Part shown: positions 1-7,106 of the stretch, in pieces | Numbering within the stretch: position 1 is the stretch's first letter | How the letters are laid out: every line of letters begins with the position of its first letter | Source of the DNA: an uncultured Anaerovibrio sp. | GTDB lineage: Bacteria > Bacillota > Negativicutes > Selenomonadales > Selenomonadaceae | Length of the DNA: 22,446 nt | Reading direction: 5' to 3' | Assembly: GCA_934203205.1 (NCBI GenBank) | Contig: CAKPYV010000038.1 | Span: 1 to 22,446 of the forward strand | The notes under the pieces: generated by a model | What the model was told of the DNA's origin: nothing | Seen by the model: the letters and a program-made list of their open reading frames with translations, nothing else | Databases searched by the model: none | Made by a program: the position numbers and the translations under genes

Positions 1-1578
1 GCAGCCAACGATTCCAACACCGATTCTGACCGTCAGACCATCCAGAAGGAACTGGATCAGTCCATCGACCAGATTAATGATAACGCAAATGTAACCTTCA
101 ATGGCAAGTATCTGGTTGACGGTTCCAAGAACAGCAAGGGTAATGCTACCTATACTGTACTGACTAACCAGAATCTTTCCGAGAATACTAATGCTACTAC
201 TAAGCTGACTGATTTGTGCTCTCGCAGCGGTGATAGCTTGGAGATTCACGATACTGATAAGGTTACTGTTTCCTATGTACAGGCTGGCAAGACCTACAGC
301 ACTACCTTCGCTGTAAAGGACAAGGATGGCAATATTGCTACTTTGCAGGATATCTTCAATAATGCTGAGGATATTGACAAGAAGAGTGAGATTTTTGCCA
401 ATGACTCCAACTCCAATGTTATGAAGTCTGAAGGTAAGGATGATGCAGCAATTACAACTGCTCAGAACACAAATAAAACTAATAAGACAGCTTTGACAAC
501 TAAGACCACTGCTCTTGATTCTGCCACCACAGATAACGATACAAAGAAGACAACTTTGACTAAAGATGTTAGCGACTTAGCTACTGCTCTTGGGAAATAT
601 AATGCTGCTGCAGTAGATGCGGATAAAGTCAAGGCAGATGTTAGTGGATTAAGCGCTGAATTTGGCTCGGAAGCCTATTTCCAGGCTTTGGAGAATTTAG
701 CAGCAGATGCTAAATTTGATAACTTTACAGGAGATGCCACTTCTGGTGGACAGGCAGCATTTAATAAGGTAAAAGCGGATTTCACTGCATGGAATGGTGC
801 AACTTTTGGGAAGAATGCTACAGCAGCTGATTTAGGCAAGACTGGTGCAGCTGCAGCAAATGGTACTGAGAAGACATTAGCTACAGCGCAGACTGAGTAT
901 GATACTGCCAAGAAAACGTATGAGACAAATGGTGGTCAGGCCCATCTGCTGACTGGCAGTCAGGTTGGTTATGCAGCTTCTGATGATGCTGTTAACACTG
1001 CTTCTGGTCAGAAGGGCATCAGTATTACTGCTTCTGTAAGTGGTATTGGTGGTCAGATTTCTGGCCTGAACATCAGCATCAGCGATTCCAAGGGTAATGT
1101 AAAGAAGTCTGCTAATGCAGCTTTGGATGCCTTTGAGGAGACTATTCGTGCTCAGAACAAGTCTGAGGACAATGCTATCAGCCTGCAGGTTGGTGCCAAG
1201 GCTAACCAGTCCATCAAGGTTGGCTTGACTGATATGCGTGCTGAGGCTCTTGGCTTGCAGGGTGCAGATGGTACTAAGCTGAACATCTCCGCTCAGACCA
1301 AGGCAAATGCTGCTATCAATGTTCTGGATAACGCAATCCAGAAGGCTCTTGACCAGCAGACCACTATTGGTTCCGTTGAGTCTCGTCTGGAATACACCTC
1401 CAGCAACCTGACCACTGCATCTGAGAATGTTCAGTCCTCTGAATCCACTATTCGTGATGCTGATATGGCTAAGGAAATGACCAACTACACCAAGAACAAT
1501 GTTCTGCTGCAGGCTGCACAGTCCATGTTGGCACAGGCTAATCAGTCCAGCTCCAATGTACTGTCCCTGCTCCAGTAA
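1..1578 (+). CDS. flagellin, 5'-truncated by the window edge
   Basis: This is the structural subunit of the flagellar filament. The reading frame is open from base 1, so the start and roughly the first 100 residues (N-terminal D0/D1) lie outside the window. The visible 525 residues begin in the conserved D1 region (motif VTFNGKYLVDG near visible residues 32-42). They end in a textbook C-terminal D1/D0 helix with SRLEYTSSNLTTASENVQSS, STIRDADMAKEM and a final NVLSLLQ. The middle, about 440-940, is a hypervariable surface domain of low complexity, rich in Ala, Thr, Lys and Asp, with coiled-coil-like segments. Its codon use shifts towards A/T-ending codons (aca, gca, tta, aaa) compared with the strongly biased flanks. 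With the missing start, the protein would be about 620 residues, longer than many flagellins (Salmonella FliC is about 495). The next gene encodes FliB, a flagellin lysine methylase, and the Lys-rich variable domain is its plausible target (inference). Confidence 0.96.
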   Translation, partial: AANDSNTDSDRQTIQKELDQSIDQINDNANVTFNGKYLVDGSKNSKGNATYTVLTNQNLSENTNATTKLTDLCSRSGDSLEIHDTDKVTVSYVQAGKTYSTTFAVKDKDGNIATLQDIFNNAEDIDKKSEIFANDSNSNVMKSEGKDDAAITTAQNTNKTNKTALTTKTTALDSATTDNDTKKTTLTKDVSDLATALGKYNAAAVDADKVKADVSGLSAEFGSEAYFQALENLAADAKFDNFTGDATSGGQAAFNKVKADFTAWNGATFGKNATAADLGKTGAAAANGTEKTLATAQTEYDTAKKTYETNGGQAHLLTGSQVGYAASDDAVNTASGQKGISITASVSGIGGQISGLNISISDSKGNVKKSANAALDAFEETIRAQNKSEDNAISLQVGAKANQSIKVGLTDMRAEALGLQGADGTKLNISAQTKANAAINVLDNAIQKALDQQTTIGSVESRLEYTSSNLTTASENVQSSESTIRDADMAKEMTNYTKNNVLLQAAQSMLAQANQSSSNVLSLLQ

Positions 1579-1759
1579 GAGCATAGCCAGGATAGCTGGT
1601 TGATGGCAAATCTATTTAGATAAGCTGTCAAATTATTATGATATATTCAGTTGTAGGCACTAGCCTGTTACTGATATATAAATTAAATATGCTAATTCCG
1701 CACCCCTTCTTGTTGCTAGCCTGAAGGACCAAGGTGTGTTATTAGAACTACCATTGCAT
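1579..1759 (+). other. flagellin 3' UTR with two stem-loops
   Basis: No coding potential is seen here. An imperfect hairpin spans 1641-1679: 1641-1650 pairs with 1671-1679 with one bulged T, and AGGC 1655-1658 pairs with GCCT 1663-1666 around an ACTA loop. A second, weaker one pairs 1701-1708 with 1731-1738 with one mismatch. The octamer CTAGCCTG occurs at 1660-1667 and again at 1716-1723. Neither hairpin is followed by a T-run, so they look like mRNA-stabilising structures or a 3'-UTR RNA rather than terminators (inference). Confidence 0.45.
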
Positions 1760-1791
1760 ATGGGGCGGGAGAGTTGTCACTCCCGCCCCAT
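1760..1791 (+). terminator. strong GC-rich hairpin ending the flagellin transcript
   Basis: A perfect 12-bp stem (1760-1771 with 1780-1791, GGGGCGGGAG against CTCCCGCCCC) encloses an 8-nt loop. It lies 182 bases after the flagellin stop. The tract after it is only moderately T-rich (TTACTTATATTT), so it may act as a terminator or as a 3'-end stabiliser. It is the strongest hairpin in the region. Confidence 0.75.
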
Positions 1792-1798
1792 TACTTAT

Positions 1799-1856
1799 AT
1801 TTAAATAAAGAAGGAGTTTTATTTAAATGGAATGTAGTCAATATAGATGTAAATAG
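1799..1856 (+). promoter_or_regulatory. inverted repeat hiding an SD, followed by a 9-codon mini-ORF
   Basis: A perfect 11-bp inverted repeat (ATTTAAATAAA 1799-1809, TTTATTTAAAT 1818-1828) encloses GAAGGAGT, so the AAGGAG Shine-Dalgarno core at 1811-1816 sits in the loop. ATG at 1827-1829 follows at normal spacing and opens a 9-codon frame (MECSQYRCK) ending at 1856, 29 bases before fliB. It could be a leader peptide or RNA switch for fliB, or chance in AT-rich DNA. I see no conservation evidence either way. Confidence 0.3.
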
Positions 1857-1885
1857 GCAGATTTTTACTTAAATGGGGTAGGTGT

Positions 1886-3058
1886 GTGAAAGTGAACAAT
1901 GAAAAAATTATATTACAGCCTAAATATGTAGCGGATTTTAAATGTGATGGTTCCAAATGCAATGCTAAATGCTGCAGGAATAGCTGGCGTATAGATATTG
2001 ATATGGAGGCTTATAAGAAATATCAGGAAATAAAGAATCCTGCTATGCGAAAACATATATTATCTAGTATTCAACCTTCAACTGTTAAGACTGGTTTTCA
2101 AATTAAGTTTAACGAGGAGGGGGCTTGTCCATTATTGTGTGAGGATAATTTATGCTATATTCAGCATAATCTAGGAGAAGAGGGGCTATCTGAAACTTGT
2201 TGTTCGTATCCAAGAAGAGTTCAAAATATTGGTGAATATCAAATACGATTGTTAAGTATGACTTGTCCTGTGGCAGCAGAAAAAGCAGTATATTCTAAAG
2301 ATGGTATGGTTATTAATCAATTTGTTGGTAATAGTGTTAGCGGGGCTTGGAAATTAGCTACAGAGGCAGAGAAGGTAAAGAAGTCATCTGATGCATTGCA
2401 AGCAATCAATATAATTATGGGTGGTTTAATTATATTGCAAAATACCGCTTATAACTTTGAGCAGAGATTGGTGCTGCTAGGTTTATTTATAGACAGAGTA
2501 GAAGATTGCCAGCAGGATGGAGAAACTGTGGCTAGTTTGACAGATTATTATAACAGCGATAAAATTCATAAGGAAATTTCAAATTTATGGGATAATTGGC
2601 AGTATTATCCTGCTGCACATAAGCAGCTTATGGCAGGTATTTTTAAGGTTCTTAAACGCGAGGAAATGCTAAAGTCAATTGACCCTTGGTTGGAAATGAA
2701 TGGTAATTACAGTCAGGAATATGAAGAAAAGCATAAGATTGTTATAGCTCAAATAGGAGATATAATAGAACGTTATTGGCAGCATGAATGGGTTTATCAC
2801 GCATTTCCTTTTGCGTTGCAAGGCAATTTGCTACATAATTATTTCGCATTCTTGATAGCCTATGAAATATGTAAATTATATATTTTAAATATGTATGATT
2901 TAAATGTACCTTGGGATAAAAAGAAGATTATAGAGCTATTGGGAAAGTTCTCAAAAATGTTTGACCATAGAAAGAATTTCTTGGAATCCTTGGTCAAGGA
3001 AACAGAGATATTTGAAAGCGAGCCATTAAAGCTGATGCAGGTGTTGTTAAGAGTGTAG
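1886..3058 (+). CDS. fliB: flagellin lysine-N-methylase FliB
   Basis: FliB methylates lysine side chains on flagellin. The 390 residues match the family length (about 400 in Salmonella). The N-terminus carries the CxxCxxCC-type (YkgJ-like) metal-binding signature: Cys20, Cys25, Cys29 and Cys30 in FKCDGSKCNAKCCRNSW. It is followed by further Cys groups in CPLLCEDNLCY, ETCCSYPRR and MTCPVAA, consistent with an iron-sulfur centre. The C-terminal two thirds are helical without a motif I can name. The gene lies directly after the flagellin gene, its likely substrate. Start choice: GTG 1886 is used here, but AGGTG at 1880-1884 is better spaced for GTG at 1892 (protein shorter by two residues). By eye the gene is clearly more AT-rich than mfd or lepA (many ATA, TTA, AAT codons), suggesting separate acquisition. 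No convincing promoter is seen upstream. Confidence 0.9.
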   Translation: MKVNNEKIILQPKYVADFKCDGSKCNAKCCRNSWRIDIDMEAYKKYQEIKNPAMRKHILSSIQPSTVKTGFQIKFNEEGACPLLCEDNLCYIQHNLGEEGLSETCCSYPRRVQNIGEYQIRLLSMTCPVAAEKAVYSKDGMVINQFVGNSVSGAWKLATEAEKVKKSSDALQAINIIMGGLIILQNTAYNFEQRLVLLGLFIDRVEDCQQDGETVASLTDYYNSDKIHKEISNLWDNWQYYPAAHKQLMAGIFKVLKREEMLKSIDPWLEMNGNYSQEYEEKHKIVIAQIGDIIERYWQHEWVYHAFPFALQGNLLHNYFAFLIAYEICKLYILNMYDLNVPWDKKKIIELLGKFSKMFDHRKNFLESLVKETEIFESEPLKLMQVLLRV

Positions 3059-3073
3059 TAGGTAGTAATTCTA

Positions 3074-3654
3074 AAATTTTGATTTGCCGAATACATCAAT
3101 TACCTATATGGCGATATGGGAGTACCCTTTCAGGCACGCTCTCGCTACTTTTCTCGCCTAGCGGTACTAAAGCTCTCATGAGGCAATTCGTGGCTGACGC
3201 CCCGAAAGCTCATGAATCGCTAAGTACCGAGGCGCGAAGAGTACCTGTGCAGGGTACTCCCATACCGCTCATTAGTGTATTCATCGCAATTTTCCGCCTT
3301 GGCACTGTTTGAAATGACCGATTTTTTACGAAGGTAGCAGAATTATCTAAGATTGGCAATACCGATAAGCCTTGATGATTCGGCAACAGCCGGAGGGGCA
3401 TGACACTTTTGCGTCGGGAGACTCTTGCTTTTGCGTAGCAAAAGTGGCCCCGGTGGCACTCTCTATCATTACGGCTTCTGTGAATTGGCTCAGCGACAAG
3501 CGGTATTACTGCGTTAGGATAAATCCTCAGTTAGGGCCATTAAGTCGGACAGAGCAAAAGTCGTTATGACCGCAGGCTGTATTTCGATAATCTTTGACAT
3601 ATCGAATTATATTTACATCCCTAGGGAGATAGTCAACTTGGCAAATCAGAATTT
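3074..3654 (+). ncRNA. candidate large structured non-coding RNA (~580 nt), or MITE-like element
   Basis: This is non-coding DNA between fliB and mfd. A 15-bp stem joins the two ends (3074-3088 with 3640-3654; the only non-Watson-Crick pair is a U-G wobble). Inside it, helices nest in order. First arm: 3089-3096 with 3275-3282; 3108-3128 with 3251-3272, whose 3115-3128/3251-3264 core is 14 perfect bp; 3155-3168 with 3223-3234 (12 bp, two bulged bases); 3186-3195 with 3207-3217. Second arm: 3305-3312 with 3545-3552; 3358-3364 with 3501-3507; 3367-3379 with 3465-3477; 3389-3399 with 3447-3457; 3404-3412 with 3438-3446. Third: 3583-3589 with 3600-3606. Wobbles (U3079-G3649, G3190-U3213, G3374-U3470) preserve pairing as RNA. 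Size and architecture recall giant RNAs such as ROOL or GOLLD, but I cannot assign a family. The end stem could also be transposon-type terminal repeats, though no target duplication is evident. Strand is assumed from the neighbours. No clear promoter is seen, so it may be cut from the fliB transcript. Confidence 0.55.
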
Positions 3655-3697
3655 ATAATGGTAATGTATATAGCAGGCCTGCAAAAAATAATTCAGC

Positions 3698-3726
3698 TTG
3701 ATAATTTGGAGGGGGGAATTTAAAAT
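3698..3726 (+). promoter_or_regulatory. sigma-70-type promoter of mfd
   Basis: TTGATA (3698-3703) and TAAAAT (3721-3726) are separated by exactly 17 bp. The predicted start near 3733 gives a leader of about 20 nt before mfd. The spacer contains an unusual G-run (GGAGGGGGG, 3708-3716). A 9-codon frame (MCILDKYGW, 3734-3763) begins almost at the predicted +1 and overlaps the mfd start region. Confidence 0.7.
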
Positions 3727-3752
3727 ATAGATAATGTGTATTTTGGATAAGT

Positions 3753-6700
3753 ATGGATGGTGATAGAATGCAGGCTTTATTAAAGGCTATGCTGAAGGAT
3801 AAGGCTATAAAGGAAATAGCTGATAGATATGGGGCGAAGAAGGCTAGGACTTTGGCTTATGGCTTGGCAGGCACTCAAAAGCATGCTGCTGTAGCAGCTT
3901 GTTTTTCTTTGGCTGGTCCTTTGATCATTATTGTCAGTGATCAGCAGGAGCTAAATCAATGGAAGGACGATTTTGGCTGTTTGCTGCCAGAGATAGAGGT
4001 ACTGGAACTGCCGGTGCTGGATATGGCAGAATTCAATGCCGCAGCCAAGGGGATACATCGCTTAGCTCGCCGTATGGATGTTTTGGGGCGACTGCTGCAG
4101 GGAGAGCAGTGTATAGTTTTGGCCACTGTTGAGGCAGCCATGCAGAAAGGCATAGGCACCAGAGAATATAGGGAGCTGAGCCTCAGCCTTCATACAGGTG
4201 AAGTCCTAGAACGGGAGGAGCTGTTGAAGCAGCTGGTCAAGCTGGGCTATGAGCGCAATGATCAGGTAGAAATGGCTGGTGATTTCAGTGTTCGAGGCGG
4301 CATAGTAGATGTTTTCCCCCTTAACAGCCCTCACCCTTATCGTATAGAATTTTTCGATAACGAAATAGAATCCATTAGGCAGTTCAACATTGCTACTCAG
4401 CGGTCTATGGGACAACTGGAGGCGGTGGAGATACTGCCTTTTGGCGGTGTTGCCGACAAGCAAAAAAAATATTGCTTTGGGGATTTTTTGCCTGAAAATG
4501 GACGGGTAATTATAGATGAGCCTTTGAAATCCAGAGAAGAAAGCATCAAGCTGCTAAAGGAAAATCCTGATATTAAAACCAGAATGTTTTCTTGGGATGA
4601 GCTGGTGGAGAACCTGCAAGGGCGTAATATGCTGCTGTTATCCTTGATTTTGTCAGATTTGCATGGCATAAAGCCAGATAAAATCATTAGTGTTCAGATT
4701 CAGGGGATTACCTCCTATCAGAAGCAAATGAATATTTTGCTGTCGGAAACAGGAGATTGGCTGGCTGAGGGGCGCTCTATCCTTATGATACTGGGGGATA
4801 AGGCCAAAGCTCAGGCTATGCGAGAGCAGCTGGCTCGTAACAGGCTGGCCTCTGTGGAAGCCAATGGGGAAGAGCCTCTAAAGAATGGACGGGTAAATAT
4901 TGTTCAGGGAGCACTGCTGAATGGCTTTGAGCTATCTGGTGCCAACCTGGTAGTAATTACGGAAAAAGATATATTTGGCCGTCAGAAAAAACGCTTAAAT
5001 CGAGTAAGCAGTGAGGAACGCATTAGTCATTTCCGGGAAATTAATGTGGGAGACTATGTGGTTCACAACCAGCATGGTATTGGCAAATATCTTGGTGTGA
5101 AAACCATGGAAATTGAGGGGATTCGCCGAGATTATTTGCGTATACAATATGGTGGAGATGATCAGCTGTATGTGCCTACAGATCAGGTAGGAATGCTGCA
5201 AAAATATATAGGCGCAGAGGGAGAGATTCCTCGTCTCCACAAGATGGGCAGCACTGTCTGGGCCAAAACCAAGGCCAAGGCCAAGGCAGCAGCAGAGGAT
5301 ATAGCTCAGGAACTGATTCAGCTTTATGCCAAGAGAAAAAAATCCCAGGGCTTTGCCTGCGGGCCAGATACAGTCTGGCAGCAGGAATTTGAGGATGCTT
5401 TTCCCTTTGAGGAAACTCCGGATCAGTTGAGAGCCATCAAGGAAATCAAAAAAGATATGGAAAAACCTCAGCCTATGGACAGATTGCTTTGTGGTGATGT
5501 AGGCTTTGGCAAAACCGAGGTGGCCATTCGGGCAGCTTTCAAGGCAGTTATGGCCGGCAAGCAGGTAGCGGTGTTGGTGCCTACAACAGTTTTGGCTCAG
5601 CAGCACTATCAGACCTTTGAGGAACGACTGAGAAATTTTGGCCCTCATGTGGATGTTATTAACAGATTCCGCAGTCTCAAGGAGCAAAGGGCCACCTTAA
5701 AGGATACTGCTGAGGGACGAGTAGATATTCTTATTGGCACCCACGCCATTTTGAATCAGAAAAAAGTACAGTTTAAAAATCTGGGTTTGCTGATAGTGGA
5801 CGAGGAGCAGCGGTTTGGTGTCAAGCAAAAGGAAAAAATTAAGAGTATGGCACTGGGCATTGATGTACTTACCCTTAGTGCTACCCCTATACCCCGCACG
5901 CTCCATATGTCCTTGGCAGGGGCCAGAGATATGAGTATTATTGGTTCCCCACCTCAGGAAAGATTTCCAGTACAGACCTATGTGGTGGAAAACAGCAATG
6001 CCATTATCCGTAATGCAGTTCGTCGCGAGCTAAAGCGAGGAGGGCAGGTTTATTTTGTCTACAATCGAGTAGAATCCATTGAAGAAATGCGGTTGAAGCT
6101 GGAGGAAATTGTGCCAGATGCACTGATTCAGGTGGCCCATGGTCAAATGCCAGAGGCTCAGCTGGAAAGGGCTATGGTGGAGTTCTATGAGGGCAAATAC
6201 GATATTCTCTTGGCCACCAGTATTATTGAAAGCGGCTTGGATATTGCCAATGCCAATACTATTATTGTCTATGATGCTGACCGCTTTGGTCTGGCTCAGT
6301 TATACCAGATGCGGGGACGGGTAGGACGGTCCAACCATATAGCCTATGCTTATTTGCTATATCGTCAGAACAAGGTTCTCAGCGAGGTGGCAGAAAAGCG
6401 TCTGCAGGCTATCAAGGAATTTGCGGAGTTGGGAGCAGGCTTCAAAATTGCCATGCGGGATTTGGAAATCCGTGGTGCAGGCAATCTGCTAGGCTCTCAG
6501 CAGCATGGTCATATTGCCAGTGTAGGTTTTGAAATGTATTGTCGACTTTTGGATGAGGCTATGCAGCAGCTGAAAACTGGCAAGCCGGTAGAGGTTATTC
6601 CAGATCCTTTGATAGAGTTGCAGGTAGAGGCATATCTGGACAATGATTATATTGGGGATGCCATGCACAAGATTGAGATTTATCAGCGGATTGCTGCCGT

Positions 6701-7040
6701 ACAGAATAATCAGCAGTTAGAGGAGATTGCTGGAGAGTTGGCAGATCGCTTTGGCAAGCCACCACAGCCAGTAAAGAATCTGTTAACAGTAGCCAGGATT
6801 CGCAATTATGCCAGAGATATGGGGGTAGAAAAAATCCTTCAAGCTCCTTTGTTCCTGGAGATTCATTTCCGAGATACCCCCCATATTCGCCCAGAGGGGA
6901 TGGTGGAGCTGTCAGGCTGGTTAAAATCCTATCTTAAGGTTATTCAGGATAGAAATCTGATTCGGATTTCCGTGAAGGCCTTGGCCAAGCAACGGGTGCA
7001 GGATTTTGTTCTGCGGCTGGTGCAAACTTTGGCAGGTTAA
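3753..7040 (+). CDS. mfd: transcription-repair coupling factor Mfd
   Basis: Mfd is a superfamily 2 DNA translocase that removes RNA polymerase stalled at lesions and recruits UvrA. The protein has 1095 residues, slightly shorter than the usual ~1150. The N-terminal UvrB-like part (with RGGIVDVFPLNSPHPYRIEF) is followed by the RNA-polymerase-interaction (CarD-like) domain from about residue 432 (VGDYVVHNQHGIGKYLG). Then come the RecG-like motor: Walker A GDVGFGKTE near 582, DEEQRFG near 684, SATPIPRTLH near 710, and the arginine-finger motif QMRGRVGRS near 853. The C-terminal TRCF domain, which autoinhibits by binding the UvrB-like part, begins near 950. Start choice: ATG 3753 follows an in-frame stop; ATG 3768, preceded by GGTGATAG, is an alternative five codons in. 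The gene is monocistronic, with its own promoter upstream and a terminator shared with the converging MCP gene. Confidence 0.98.
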   Translation: MDGDRMQALLKAMLKDKAIKEIADRYGAKKARTLAYGLAGTQKHAAVAACFSLAGPLIIIVSDQQELNQWKDDFGCLLPEIEVLELPVLDMAEFNAAAKGIHRLARRMDVLGRLLQGEQCIVLATVEAAMQKGIGTREYRELSLSLHTGEVLEREELLKQLVKLGYERNDQVEMAGDFSVRGGIVDVFPLNSPHPYRIEFFDNEIESIRQFNIATQRSMGQLEAVEILPFGGVADKQKKYCFGDFLPENGRVIIDEPLKSREESIKLLKENPDIKTRMFSWDELVENLQGRNMLLLSLILSDLHGIKPDKIISVQIQGITSYQKQMNILLSETGDWLAEGRSILMILGDKAKAQAMREQLARNRLASVEANGEEPLKNGRVNIVQGALLNGFELSGANLVVITEKDIFGRQKKRLNRVSSEERISHFREINVGDYVVHNQHGIGKYLGVKTMEIEGIRRDYLRIQYGGDDQLYVPTDQVGMLQKYIGAEGEIPRLHKMGSTVWAKTKAKAKAAAEDIAQELIQLYAKRKKSQGFACGPDTVWQQEFEDAFPFEETPDQLRAIKEIKKDMEKPQPMDRLLCGDVGFGKTEVAIRAAFKAVMAGKQVAVLVPTTVLAQQHYQTFEERLRNFGPHVDVINRFRSLKEQRATLKDTAEGRVDILIGTHAILNQKKVQFKNLGLLIVDEEQRFGVKQKEKIKSMALGIDVLTLSATPIPRTLHMSLAGARDMSIIGSPPQERFPVQTYVVENSNAIIRNAVRRELKRGGQVYFVYNRVESIEEMRLKLEEIVPDALIQVAHGQMPEAQLERAMVEFYEGKYDILLATSIIESGLDIANANTIIVYDADRFGLAQLYQMRGRVGRSNHIAYAYLLYRQNKVLSEVAEKRLQAIKEFAELGAGFKIAMRDLEIRGAGNLLGSQQHGHIASVGFEMYCRLLDEAMQQLKTGKPVEVIPDPLIELQVEAYLDNDYIGDAMHKIEIYQRIAAVQNNQQLEEIAGELADRFGKPPQPVKNLLTVARIRNYARDMGVEKILQAPLFLEIHFRDTPHIRPEGMVELSGWLKSYLKVIQDRNLIRISVKALAKQRVQDFVLRLVQTLAG

Positions 7041-7050
7041 AAATAGCAAA

Positions 7051-7105
7051 AAAATAGACTGCTTATTTGAGGTGTCTGTATCGACCTCAATAAGCAGTCT
7101 ATTTT
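7051..7105. terminator. bidirectional terminator between mfd and the MCP gene
   Basis: A long stem pairs 7051-7073 (AAAATAGACTGC...) with 7084-7105 (...GCAGTCTATTTT) with one bulged T. A-runs on one side and T-runs on the other let it work for the plus-strand mfd and the minus-strand MCP transcript alike. The MCP stop codon (7107-7109) lies immediately beside the stem. Confidence 0.9.
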
Positions 7106-7106
7106 A

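Noticed and set aside
877..1584. 235-residue open frame on the minus strand opposite the flagellin 3' part
   Set aside because: It is the mirror of a strongly codon-biased gene; the plus-strand translation is unmistakable flagellin, and the antisense product has no domain or ribosome site.
3079..3569. Short open frames (60-78 residues, both strands) between fliB and mfd
   Set aside because: They lack ribosome sites, have no family resemblance, and run through the long complementary stems of the candidate RNA, which explain the sequence better.
3674..3683. Palindrome GCAGGCCTGC followed by an A-run, upstream of mfd
   Set aside because: The stem would have almost no loop and there is no T-run on the plus strand; it could be a weak minus-strand terminator or operator, but nothing supports either.
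4995..5687. 230-residue minus-strand frame inside mfd
   Set aside because: Antisense shadow of conserved Mfd motor sequence.
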